DNA of 39,815 nt from Sphingomonas pruni NBRC 15498 (GTDB lineage Bacteria; Pseudomonadota; Alphaproteobacteria; Sphingomonadales; Sphingomonadaceae): the NCBI RefSeq assembly GCF_001598455.1, contig NZ_BCYZ01000041.1:1-39815 (forward strand). Direction: 5' to 3'. A program made the position numbers and the translations under genes. Below, piece by piece: positions 1 through 6,502 of this stretch; positions within the stretch are counted from its first letter, which is position 1, and every line of letters begins with the position of its first letter. Below the pieces are notes generated by a model that did no database searches, was not told where the DNA came from, and was given only the letters and a program-made list of their open reading frames with translations.

Positions 1-80
1 TAGGCGCTTTTCGCTCCACTCGACCCTCACCTTCCCACTCGCTCCGCGAGCGGGCCCCTTCCTCTCCCAATGGGAGAGGA
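1..80. repeat. Intergenic hairpin-rich repeat
   Basis: Non-coding sequence at the window edge holds two inverted repeats: an imperfect one around 36-56 (CTCGCT/AGCGGG region) and a near-perfect one at 61-79, with arms CCTCTCCCA and TGGGAGAGG. Similar CCTCTCC/GGAGAGG or CTCCCG/CGGGAG hairpins recur at 24467-24488 and 28845-28860, and the far end of the window carries a related C/G-rich element. I infer a dispersed intergenic repeat family. No coding potential is seen here. Confidence 0.5.
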
Positions 81-83
81 AAC

Positions 84-119
84 AAAAAAGGGCGGCGGAA
101 CCGAAGTTCCACCGCCCTT
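84..119 (-). terminator. Rho-independent terminator of the first Flp pilin gene
   Basis: A 14-bp stem (88-101 with 106-119, one wobble pair) closes a 4-nt loop. On the minus strand it is followed by a run of six T residues (84-89 read in reverse). It lies 26 bp past the stop codon of the minus-strand pilin gene, as expected for an intrinsic terminator. The plus-strand side is also T-rich, so it may work in both directions. Confidence 0.85.
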
Positions 120-144
120 CTTTTTCAGCTGTAAGCGTTGGAGC

Positions 145-312
145 TTACGAAGCCTTCATGTTCGACGACACGTTGGTGAACGTGGTCTTCAGCTGGTTGC
201 CCAGGCCCTGCATCGCGGCAATCGCGGCGACGGCGATGAGCGCGGCGATCAGGCCGTACTCGATGGCGGTGGCACCCTTCTTGTTGGTGAAAATCTTGCG
301 AACGGTCTTCAT
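145..312 (-). CDS. Flp family type IVb pilin (55 aa)
   Basis: This is a small pilin of the Flp/Tad type, made as a prepilin, cleaved by a TadV/CpaA-type peptidase and assembled into adhesive fibres. The translation starts MKTVRKIFTNKKG and is followed by ATAIEYGLIAALIAVAAIA. That gives a basic leader, a cleavage site after Gly13, glutamate at mature position 5 followed by tyrosine, and one hydrophobic helix. These are the diagnostic Flp features and the length is typical. A second pilin gene lies upstream on the same strand at 447-620, separated by its own hairpin, so the two are probably transcribed separately. No tad assembly genes are in the window. The start is the only ATG before the leader. 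Confidence 0.9.
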   Translation of the reverse strand: MKTVRKIFTNKKGATAIEYGLIAALIAVAAIAAMQGLGNQLKTTFTNVSSNMKAS

Positions 313-420
313 ATCCGGTCTCCAGTGGTTCGAACTACTTCAGTCACCCGGCTGAACCAGGATATGCCCCCGTCCAGCAGTTCGAATCAGTAGGCCAGGG
401 CGGTTGAGAAAAGCTTAAAG

Positions 421-439
421 CCGGAACGAATTGTTCCGG
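421..439 (-). terminator. Hairpin downstream of the second Flp pilin gene
   Basis: There is a perfect 7-bp inverted repeat (CCGGAAC / GTTCCGG) with a 5-nt loop, starting 8 bp past the stop codon of the minus-strand pilin at 447-620. Read on the minus strand it is followed by CTTTAAGCTTTT, which is T-rich but interrupted. It probably ends or attenuates transcription before the next pilin gene. Confidence 0.6.
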
Positions 440-446
440 ATAAGCA

Positions 447-620
447 TTAATGCGGGTTCTGGACCTTGTCCGACACGTTATTCCACATGCCGCTTGTCGT
501 GCTGGCCAGCCCTTGCAAGGCGGCGAGCATCGTCAGGACGACCAGCGACAGGATCAGTCCGTACTCGACGGCGGTCGCGCCTCTTCGACTCCTGGCCAGT
601 TGGCGTAGGACATGGATCAT
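447..620 (-). CDS. Flp family type IVb pilin, divergent copy (57 aa)
   Basis: This is a second Flp-type prepilin. The leader MIHVLRQLARSRRG is followed by ATAVEYGLILSLVVLTMLAA, giving the same G|ATA-EYG processing site, Glu5-Tyr6 and hydrophobic helix as the neighbour. The tail (SGMWNNVSDKVQNPH) is quite different, so this is a diverged paralogue and not a recent duplicate. The ATG at 620 was chosen because it gives a normal 14-residue leader. The open frame runs further upstream (to 902), but that part overlaps mutT and has no pilin character. It is divergent from mutT, with about 95 bp between the starts. It may be a minor pilin or be expressed under other conditions. Confidence 0.85.
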   Translation of the reverse strand: MIHVLRQLARSRRGATAVEYGLILSLVVLTMLAALQGLASTTSGMWNNVSDKVQNPH

Positions 621-714
621 CGCTTTTTTGCCGCGTACGGCTCCCCAATCTAGATGGGGATGGTAGGTACGTTTCGTTAACGAATGACCAACAGCGCAAA
701 AGGGACGGTGCCAA

Positions 715-1119
715 ATGGACTTGTTGCCAGTGGTGGCCGTGGCGCTGACCGATGCCCAAGGCCGTGTACTGATCGCCCAGCGTCCGTTCGACAAGGAGCA
801 TGGCGGCCTGTGGGAATTTCCCGGCGGCAAGATCGAGCCTGGCGAGTCGCCTGAGGCGGCGCTGGTACGCGAATTGGGCGAGGAACTTGGCGTCACTGTC
901 ATGCCCGAGCAACTCGAACCGTTGACGTTCAGCAGCGCCGGTCGGACAACGCGGCATCTGCTCCTGCTGCTTTACCGATGCACCGCCTGGCAGGGAGAGC
1001 CGCGCGCGCTCGATGCAGCTGCGATCCGCTGGGTGCTGCCTGCCGCGCTGGCGAACTATGACATGCCGCCTGCCGATCGCCCGTTCGTGTCAGTCCTTTC
1101 GGGCGAAGGCGGAGGCTAG
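715..1119 (+). CDS. mutT: (Deoxy)nucleoside triphosphate pyrophosphohydrolase, MutT type
   Basis: This Nudix hydrolase of 134 aa would remove 8-oxo-dGTP and similar oxidised nucleotides, preventing A-to-C transversions. The Nudix box is complete: G38, E44, R52-E53, E56-E57 and G59 fit GX5EX7REUXEEXGU exactly. The N-terminal VVAVALTDAQGRVLIAQRP strand and GGLWEFPGG motif are typical of the 8-oxo-dGTPase branch, as is the length. AGGGACGG precedes the ATG. Its 3' end overlaps the convergent methyltransferase gene by 30 bp. Other Nudix substrates cannot be excluded from sequence alone. Confidence 0.9.
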   Translation: MDLLPVVAVALTDAQGRVLIAQRPFDKEHGGLWEFPGGKIEPGESPEAALVRELGEELGVTVMPEQLEPLTFSSAGRTTRHLLLLLYRCTAWQGEPRALDAAAIRWVLPAALANYDMPPADRPFVSVLSGEGGG

Positions 1120-1926
1120 CGAGACGGTGGCGCTGCCGCGTCGCGCCGGCTTGGGCTGGTCAGGCGAAGGTGCCCAACCGGTCAGGAAGATCAGGTCGAA
1201 TCGCTCCGTGGTGCGGCCGTCAGGGTCGGCACGCTCGGCAAAAGCAGCGGCGGCGGCGGCTAACGCCGTCCGCGCGAGCGGCACGCGGCCGCGCAGCACG
1301 TTGGTCGCCGCCATGCCGCGCAGGTCGCCGATCAGACGAAAGAGGTCGGAATAGCGCACGCTGAGCGTTTCGCTGTCGGCGACCGGCAAAACGAAGCCGG
1401 CGCGCACCAGCAGATCGCCGGCCGACCGCACGTCGATCATCGGATGGAAGCGGGCGGCGGGGCGATCGGCTTCGGCCTGAAGAAAACAGGCTCGCATCGT
1501 CGGCAGAGACGTGCCCCCGACGAACGCGCCCAGGAACAAGCCGTCCGGCTTGAGCGCGCGCCTTATCTGCGTCAGCGCGCCGGGCACGTCATTGACGGTG
1601 TCGAGCACGCCCGCCGAGACGACGAGGTCGAAGCTCTCCGGTTCGACCGGCAACATGTCCTCATCCGACTGGATGCCGTGTGCCTGCGCGGCGAACAGCC
1701 GGCCGGCATCGATCCGCGTCACGGCGCTGTTCGGCGGCGGCACGAATGCTCCATCGAAGCATCCGAGATCCAATATATCGGCGAACTTGCGCTTCACCCC
1801 ATCCAACCGCTCGGCGATTCCGTCGAGCATCGCCGCACGAAGGAAATCGTGATCGACATAGATCGGCGCGGCACGATCGCGGCGCAGTCGCCGTGCCGTG
1901 CGATCGAAGATTTCGGGAGAGTCCAT
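1090..1926 (-). CDS. Class I SAM-dependent methyltransferase (BioC/NDUFAF5-like)
   Basis: The 278-aa protein has a Rossmann-type methyltransferase core. Motif I is DLGCFDG (residues 53-59), followed by an acidic loop and FDLVVSAGVLDTVNDVPGAL near residue 100, the usual post-motif II region. The N-terminus IFDRTARRLRRDRAA resembles the BioC/NDUFAF5 group (malonyl-ACP O-methyltransferase in biotin synthesis, or the hydroxylase/assembly factor for complex I). No bio genes are nearby. The gene is divergent from comF, and its 3' end overlaps mutT. Its substrate cannot be read from sequence. I favour the alphaproteobacterial NDUFAF5-like branch. Confidence 0.75.
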   Translation of the reverse strand: MDSPEIFDRTARRLRRDRAAPIYVDHDFLRAAMLDGIAERLDGVKRKFADILDLGCFDGAFVPPPNSAVTRIDAGRLFAAQAHGIQSDEDMLPVEPESFDLVVSAGVLDTVNDVPGALTQIRRALKPDGLFLGAFVGGTSLPTMRACFLQAEADRPAARFHPMIDVRSAGDLLVRAGFVLPVADSETLSVRYSDLFRLIGDLRGMAATNVLRGRVPLARTALAAAAAAFAERADPDGRTTERFDLIFLTGWAPSPDQPKPARRGSATVSLASAFARKD

Positions 1927-1970
1927 CGGCCGCGCTTGTGCCGCCGCGGCGACCGCGCGACAAGAGCGCG

Positions 1971-2687
1971 ATGGGAGTCAGGGACGTCTTCGCGGATGCC
2001 GTGTCGCTGGCGTTGCCGCCGCGCTGTCCGGGATGCGGCGCGGTGGTGCGGGGCGACCACAATTTCTGCGCGGCGTGCTGGGATTCGCTCGATCTGCTGG
2101 GCGCGCCGTGGTGCGCGACGTGCTGCGCACCGTTCGAGGTCGATCGCGGGCCCGAGGCGCAATGCGGTGCGTGCCTCGCCAAGCCACCAGCGCATGCCGG
2201 CGCGCGTGCCGCAGTCGCTTACGGCCCGGTGGCAAAGACCGTCGCGCTGCGGCTCAAATATGGCGGCAGGCTTGCCTTCGCGACGACGGCGGCGCGGCTG
2301 ATGGCGCGACATATGCCGTCGGACGCGACCCTGCTGGTGCCGGTCCCGCTGCATCGCTGGCGGTTGTGGAGCAGGGGCTATAACCAGGCCGCGCTGATCG
2401 CCGACGCATTGTCGACCACGAGCGGCGTCGCGCACGATCCGCTGCTGTTGCGCCGCACGAAGCGAACGCCAGCCTTGCGCGGAATGAACCCGCGCCAGCG
2501 CCGGGAGGCGGTACGCGCCGCATTTACGGTCGAACGCCGGATAGAGGAGAGGCACGTCGTGCTGGTCGACGACGTCTACACCAGCGGCGCAACCGCCGAC
2601 GCCTGCACGCGCGCGCTGCTGAAGGCGGGCGCCGGCAAGGTCACCATCCTGTGCTGGGCGCGCGTCGTCGATGTCACGTCCGATTGA
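1971..2687 (+). CDS. comF: ComF family phosphoribosyltransferase-like protein
   Basis: This 238-aa protein belongs to the ComF family, which is tied to DNA uptake and processing in competent bacteria but is widespread in non-competent ones. An N-terminal double zinc-finger-like region has cysteine pairs CPGC (19-22), CAAC (33-36), CATCC (48-52) and CGAC (65-68). The C-terminal half has the PRPP-binding signature VVLVDDVYTSGATADAC, with the usual paired Asp followed by T-S-G-A-T. The ATG at 1971 was chosen over an in-frame upstream frame that overlaps the divergent methyltransferase, because the zinc region begins right after it. It heads a compact operon with grxC, a nitrilase and a DUF1178 gene. 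Confidence 0.88.
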   Translation: MGVRDVFADAVSLALPPRCPGCGAVVRGDHNFCAACWDSLDLLGAPWCATCCAPFEVDRGPEAQCGACLAKPPAHAGARAAVAYGPVAKTVALRLKYGGRLAFATTAARLMARHMPSDATLLVPVPLHRWRLWSRGYNQAALIADALSTTSGVAHDPLLLRRTKRTPALRGMNPRQRREAVRAAFTVERRIEERHVVLVDDVYTSGATADACTRALLKAGAGKVTILCWARVVDVTSD

Positions 2688-2721
2688 CAAGCCGCGCCGC
2701 GCTCTCCACCTCTTTCTGACT

Positions 2722-2979
2722 ATGGCGAAGGTAGAAATCTACACCAAGGCGTGGTGCCCGTATTGTGTGCGCGCGATGAAATTGCTCGCGTCGAAGGGCG
2801 TCGAGCCGATCGAATATGATGTCACGATGGGCGGCCCCAAAAAGGCCGAGATGGTCGATCGCTCGGGCGGTCGCATGACGATGCCCCAGATATTCATCGA
2901 CGGAAAGCATATCGGCGGGTCGGACGATCTCGCCGCGCTCGAATCGCGGGGAGGGCTCGACCCGCTGCTCGCGACATGA
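2722..2979 (+). CDS. grxC: Glutaredoxin 3 (dithiol, GrxC type)
   Basis: This 85-aa cytosolic thiol-disulfide oxidoreductase uses glutathione to reduce protein disulfides and mixed disulfides. The active site is C12-P-Y-C15 (WCPYCVRA), followed by the cis-Pro motif TMPQIFI and the GSH-binding GGSDDL. Length and motifs match GrxC closely. The ATG at 2722 is preferred over an upstream in-frame start at 2671, because it gives the family's normal N-terminus (MAKVEIYTK). The last four bases are shared with the next gene (ATGA), which points to translational coupling with the nitrilase. Confidence 0.93.
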   Translation: MAKVEIYTKAWCPYCVRAMKLLASKGVEPIEYDVTMGGPKKAEMVDRSGGRMTMPQIFIDGKHIGGSDDLAALESRGGLDPLLAT

Positions 2980-3809
2980 ATCTCGCGGGCAAGATCGCTG
3001 TCCTCCAGATGACGAGCGGGATCGATCCCGCCGCCAACCGGACGGCGATGGTCGATGCCGTGGCGGACGCCGCGGCAGGTGGCGCGAAGATGCTGTTCAC
3101 GCCCGAAGTGTCCGGCCTGGTCGACCGCAACCGCGAGCGCGCTGCACCGAACCTGTTCGGCGAAGCGGATGATCCCGTGCTGGCGGCGGTGCGTGCGGCG
3201 GCCTCTCACCACGGTATCTGGGTGCATATCGGCTCGCTGCTGATTCGGCGCGACGACGGTAAATTGGCCAATCGCGGCTTCGTAATCGATGCGGCGGGCG
3301 AGATCCGAGCCCGGTACGACAAGCTTCACATGTTCGACGTCGACTTGCCGACGGGCGAGAGCTGGCGCGAATCCGCTTCCTATACGCCGGGCGAAGGCGC
3401 CGTGGTCGTGACGACGCCGGTCGGGCGCCTGGGTATGTCGATCTGTTATGATATGCGCTTCCCCGATCTCTATCGCGCGCTGACCAACGCCGGGGCGACG
3501 ATCCTCGCGATGCCGGCGGCGTTCACGCGGCCGACCGGCGCGGCACACTGGCATGTGCTTTTGCGCGCGCGGGCGATCGAGGGCGCCTGTTTCGTGGTCG
3601 CCGCCGCGCAAACCGGTGTGCATGAGGATGGCCGCGCGACTTATGGTCATTCGCTGGTGGTCGATCCGTGGGGTGAAGTACTCCTGGACATGGGAGAAAA
3701 TCCCGGACTGGGTTTTGCCGAGATCGACCCTGTCCTGCAGGAAGACGTGCGCACACGGGTCCCTGCGCTCAAGCATCGGCGTGCCATCCCAGAGGTGCTC
3801 CGCGCGTGA
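2976..3809 (+). CDS. Carbon-nitrogen hydrolase, Nit1/Nit2-like (probable deaminated-glutathione amidase)
   Basis: The 277-aa protein is a nitrilase-superfamily amidase. The catalytic triad is visible as E44 (FTPEVSG), K116 (YDKLHMFDVDLP) and C157 (SICYDMRFPDLYR). The K-x-HMFDVDLP and CYDMRFP sequences are those of the Nit1/Nit2 branch, which includes enzymes that repair deaminated glutathione and omega-amidases. Its place directly after grxC, with start and stop overlapping, fits a glutathione-related role, but that is inference. The next gene also overlaps its stop by four bases. Exact substrate (deaminated glutathione or alpha-ketoglutaramate) is unresolved. Confidence 0.85.
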   Translation: MNLAGKIAVLQMTSGIDPAANRTAMVDAVADAAAGGAKMLFTPEVSGLVDRNRERAAPNLFGEADDPVLAAVRAAASHHGIWVHIGSLLIRRDDGKLANRGFVIDAAGEIRARYDKLHMFDVDLPTGESWRESASYTPGEGAVVVTTPVGRLGMSICYDMRFPDLYRALTNAGATILAMPAAFTRPTGAAHWHVLLRARAIEGACFVVAAAQTGVHEDGRATYGHSLVVDPWGEVLLDMGENPGLGFAEIDPVLQEDVRTRVPALKHRRAIPEVLRA

Positions 3810-4234
3810 TCGTGTTCGACCTCAAATGCGGCGGCGGCCACGTCTTCGAAGCCTGGTTCGGTTCGTCCTCGGACTATGACGACCAGCGTACGCGCGGTCT
3901 GGTCAGCTGTCCGATGTGCGGCAACAGCGCGGTGGAAAAAGCGGTGATGGCGCCCAACGTCGCCGCCAAGGGCAATCGCCAGGCCGAAGTCACGCCCGCT
4001 GCCGTGAAAGCCGCGATGGCGACTCTGGCCAAGGTACAGCAGCAAGCGCTGGCCAATTCCGAATGGGTCGGAACCGCCTTCGCATCGCGTGCCCGCGCGA
4101 TGCATTCGGGCGAAGAAGACCATGCGCCGATCCATGGCCAGGCCTCGGTCGAGGAGGCCAAGGCGCTGGTCGAGGACGGCGTCCCGGTTGCGCCCTTGCC
4201 CTTTCCGGTCGTCCCGCCCGAAGCCTGCAATTGA
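3806..4234 (+). CDS. DUF1178 family protein
   Basis: This is a 142-aa protein of unknown function. The N-terminus (MIVFDLKCGGGHVFEAWFGS) with a following CPMC pair forms a small zinc-ribbon-like module (cysteines near residues 8, 35 and 38). The rest is Ala/Val-rich and ends PFPVVPPEACN. These are hallmarks of DUF1178, which commonly sits beside the Nit-type hydrolase in alphaproteobacteria. The start codon is GTG, overlapping the nitrilase stop (GTGA), so this is the last gene of a four-gene coupled operon. No catalytic motif is recognised. Confidence 0.88.
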   Translation: MIVFDLKCGGGHVFEAWFGSSSDYDDQRTRGLVSCPMCGNSAVEKAVMAPNVAAKGNRQAEVTPAAVKAAMATLAKVQQQALANSEWVGTAFASRARAMHSGEEDHAPIHGQASVEEAKALVEDGVPVAPLPFPVVPPEACN

Positions 4235-4268
4235 CCCATTCCCTCGCGCTCGGTACCAGACCGAGCGT

Positions 4269-4345
4269 GGTTCCGTAGCTCAGCTGGACAGAGCGCCACT
4301 TTCCTAAAGTGGGCGTCGGGGGTTCGAGTCCCTCCGGGACCACCA
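4269..4345 (+). tRNA. tRNA-Arg (anticodon CCT)
   Basis: The sequence folds as a complete 77-nt cloverleaf. The acceptor stem pairs GGTTCCG with CGGGACC, with one G-T wobble. The D arm is GCTC...GAGC. The anticodon stem CCACT/AGTGG encloses loop TTCCTAA, giving anticodon CCT, which reads the rare arginine codon AGG. The T arm contains GGTTCGAGTCC. Discriminator A and a genomically encoded CCA end follow. It lies between the DUF1178 gene and the convergent WYL regulator, and is intact. Confidence 0.96.
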
Positions 4346-4356
4346 CCTCACCATCG

Positions 4357-5049
4357 CTACGATTGATGCCGCTGCGCCAGACTCCGCTTCCAGCGCGATC
4401 GCAATTCGCCGGGGCGCGCGGGATAGCGTTCGTCGAGAAATTGGGCGGTCACGACACGGTCGGTCCGGAAGGTGCGGAAATCCTCGCGCAGTTCGCACCA
4501 GGCGGCGATCACGCGCGACTGGTCGAAAAAGCCGACGATCACCGGCCAGATCACGCGTTCGCTGACCTGACCGCGTTCGTCACGATACTCGACGCGGATC
4601 TTGCGGCCCTCTCGTATCCAGGTGCGGGCAATCCCCAGGTCGATCGCGTCGGGCGGGGCCATTGATCGGGGCGGCGTGCCGATAGAGGGATCGGCGATGA
4701 ACGGCCGCAGCCGCTCGGGCACGACCGAGGTTATCTTGGCGATGAGGTCGCGCGCGGCCGCTGCCAATACCGGATCGCCACGTCCAGCCACCCATTGCGC
4801 GCCGAGCACGGCTGCCTCGATCTCGTCGGTTGTCAGCATCAGCGGCGGCATGTCGAATGCATCATCGAGGATATAGCCGAAGCCGGCCTCGCCGCGGATC
4901 GGAACGCGCTGGCCGATCAGGTCGGCGACGTCGCGATAGACGGTGCGGGGCGAGACTTCGAGTTCTTCGGCGATATCCTGCGCGGTGATCGGGCGCGAGG
5001 ATCGCCGGAGGATCTGGATGATCTGGAACAGGCGATCGGCACGGCGCAT
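4357..5049 (-). CDS. YafY-type transcriptional regulator (HTH_11 plus WYL domain)
   Basis: The N-terminal winged HTH (MRRADRLFQIIQIL ... PITAQDIAEELEVSPRTVYRDVADL) occupies about residues 1-60. A C-terminal WYL-type ligand-sensing region follows (about 125-210: IRVEYRDERGQVSERVIWPVIVGFFDQSRVIAAWCELREDFRTFRTDRV). Such proteins often regulate an adjacent divergent gene in response to a small ligand or nucleic acid. The ATG at 5049 has AGGAG ten bases upstream. A TTG at 5058 also opens the frame but sits too close to that site. A perfect 26-bp palindrome lies 13 bp upstream, between this gene and the divergent GST, which is strong evidence for local autoregulation. Confidence 0.88.
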   Translation of the reverse strand: MRRADRLFQIIQILRRSSRPITAQDIAEELEVSPRTVYRDVADLIGQRVPIRGEAGFGYILDDAFDMPPLMLTTDEIEAAVLGAQWVAGRGDPVLAAAARDLIAKITSVVPERLRPFIADPSIGTPPRSMAPPDAIDLGIARTWIREGRKIRVEYRDERGQVSERVIWPVIVGFFDQSRVIAAWCELREDFRTFRTDRVVTAQFLDERYPARPGELRSRWKRSLAQRHQS

Positions 5050-5061
5050 GGGGCTCAAACT

Positions 5062-5087
5062 CCTACTGACAGGATGCTGTCAGTAGG
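5062..5087. promoter_or_regulatory. Palindromic operator between the YafY-type and GST genes
   Basis: A perfect 11-bp inverted repeat, CCTACTGACAG and CTGTCAGTAGG, is separated by GATG. It lies just upstream of the regulator's ribosome-binding site and 67 bp before the GST start, so one bound dimer could control both transcripts. A core of the TGACAG-N4-CTGTCA type beside YafY-like genes fits an HTH dimer site. Binding by the adjacent protein is inferred. Confidence 0.75.
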
Positions 5088-5154
5088 GTCAGCTTACAAG
5101 CCTTTTCATCGGGCGCGGCGATGGGCCGCCGCCTCGAGCGAAGGAGCCGTCCCT

Positions 5155-5787
5155 ATGATTACTCTCTATCACGCCCCGCAATCGCGGTCGTCGCGCATCA
5201 TCTGGCTACTCGAGGAAGTGGGCGTGCCTTATGAGATCCGCCCCGTGTCGATCTTCCGGCCGATGACCGGCGAGGGCACCCCCGATCCGGCCAATCCGCA
5301 TCCCGACAAGCGCGTGCCGGCGATAGAGCATGATGGCGCGGTGGTCGCCGAATCCGTCGCGATCCTGCAATATCTGACCGATGCATTTCCGGATGCCGGC
5401 CTCGGGCCGCGCGCCGGGACGCCGGAGCGGGGCGCTTACCTCACCTGGCTCGCCTGGTACGCGGCCGAGATGGAGCCGGCGATGTTCGCCGCGATGATGG
5501 GCGAACTGGTCGGCGCGCCGAACAAGCAGCGCAATTACGACGCGGTCGTCACCAGGTTGGATCGGGCGCTCGCTGATGGCCCTTACGTGATGGGCGACGC
5601 CTTTTCCGGCGCCGACTTGCTGATCGGCAGCGCGCTGGCGTTCGCCCGTCACGCTTTCCCGCCGAGCGAGATCATCGACGCCTATATCGAACGGTGCCGT
5701 GCCCGTCCTGCGGCGGTGCGTGGCGCGGCGCTGGACGACGCGTCCGGCATTCAGATCGTGACGGCAGCGGAGCCTGTCCCAGCCTGA
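5155..5787 (+). CDS. Glutathione S-transferase family protein
   Basis: This 210-aa soluble GST has an N-terminal thioredoxin-like domain (MITLYHAPQSRSSRIIWLLEEVGVPYEI), with the catalytic Ser/Cys position in the PQSRSSR turn. The glutathione gamma-glutamyl site is RVPAIEHDGAVVAESVAILQYL (VPA cis-Pro, then E-S). The helical C-terminal domain covers about residues 90-200. AAGGAG stands 8 bases before the ATG. The gene is divergent from a YafY regulator across a perfect operator, so it is probably induced by that regulator's ligand. The substrate, probably an electrophile, is not predictable. Confidence 0.88.
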   Translation: MITLYHAPQSRSSRIIWLLEEVGVPYEIRPVSIFRPMTGEGTPDPANPHPDKRVPAIEHDGAVVAESVAILQYLTDAFPDAGLGPRAGTPERGAYLTWLAWYAAEMEPAMFAAMMGELVGAPNKQRNYDAVVTRLDRALADGPYVMGDAFSGADLLIGSALAFARHAFPPSEIIDAYIERCRARPAAVRGAALDDASGIQIVTAAEPVPA

Positions 5788-5803
5788 ATGGTACCCGACT
5801 GCA

Positions 5804-5841
5804 AAAAGGGCGTCGCGCGATCCCCCGCGCGGCGCCCTTTT
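5804..5841. terminator. Bidirectional intrinsic terminator between the GST and SWIB genes
   Basis: A 16-bp stem (AAAAGGGCGTCGCGCG with CGCGCGGCGCCCTTTT, one wobble) surrounds a 6-nt loop and has A/T tracts on both ends. It sits between two convergent genes, 17 bp from each stop codon, and should terminate both transcripts. Confidence 0.9.
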
Positions 5842-5857
5842 CGGTTTGAGGTCTGGC

Positions 5858-6118
5858 TTACGCCTTGACGTGCTTGGAGATGTGCTTGTTCATCTCGAAC
5901 ATCGTGACCTTGTCGGTGCCGAAGACCTTCTTGAGCTTGTCGTCGGCCAGAATCTCGCGCTTGTTGGCGGGGTTCTGCAGATTGTTCTTCTTGATGTGGT
6001 CCCACACCTTGCTGATCACCTGGCTGCGCGGCAGCGGCGCCGTCCCCACGATCGCGCCCAGCTCGGGCGACGGGGTGACGGGCGCGTGAATTCCGCCGGT
6101 CTTGGGTGCAGTAGCCAT
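5858..6118 (-). CDS. SWIB/MDM2 domain protein
   Basis: This 86-aa protein is almost entirely a SWIB domain. Residues 31-86 read RSQVISKVWDHIKKNNLQNP ... REILADDKLKKVFGTDKVTMFEMNKHISKHV, the canonical SWIB pattern. A short Pro/Ala-rich N-terminal tail precedes it. Stand-alone SWIB proteins occur in alphaproteobacteria and chlamydiae and may bind DNA or protein partners, but no bacterial role is firmly set. AGGAAGGA lies 6 bases before the ATG. It is monocistronic and ends at the shared terminator with the GST gene. Confidence 0.92.
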   Translation of the reverse strand: MATAPKTGGIHAPVTPSPELGAIVGTAPLPRSQVISKVWDHIKKNNLQNPANKREILADDKLKKVFGTDKVTMFEMNKHISKHVKA

Positions 6119-6502
6119 TGCATTCCTTCCTGTTCATTTGGCCGGTGTTCCGGCCCCAGACTCGTTACGCCTCATGGAGCGCGCGCCTCTTGTGCGCTGC
6201 CTTTTTGCGCTTGTCACGCCTTAGGATAGGGCGCGGGCCGACTTTTGACGCTGAGATGACAGGACCTTGATCCGCAGGGCGCTGGTTTACGCCGGCTCGG
6301 TGTGCGGATGGGCAGTTCCGACCCCGGGATTCGGGACACGCGATTGGCGGTGTCCGATGCCGTTTCCAGCTATCGATCTCGAGGACTTCCAGCCGCTCAT
6401 GTGCGGGCAAGTCATGCAGCCATCGAATTTAGGGTATGTCGAAAGGTTGCTCCCGCCGCGTCAGCGATTAAAGCGGGCGCAACAATCAGGGAGCCGATAC
6501 CG
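6119..6502. other. 384-bp intergenic region upstream of SWIB and alcohol dehydrogenase genes
   Basis: The region separates two divergent genes. It contains a 6-bp hairpin (GGCCGG-TGTT-CCGGCC at about 6140-6155) near the SWIB start and the AGGGAG ribosome site (6488-6493) of the dehydrogenase. Open frames exist (for example 6267-6506 plus), but they show mixed third-position base use and no recognisable domain, so I do not call a gene. Divergent promoters are expected, but I could not pick convincing -35/-10 boxes. Confidence 0.5.
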
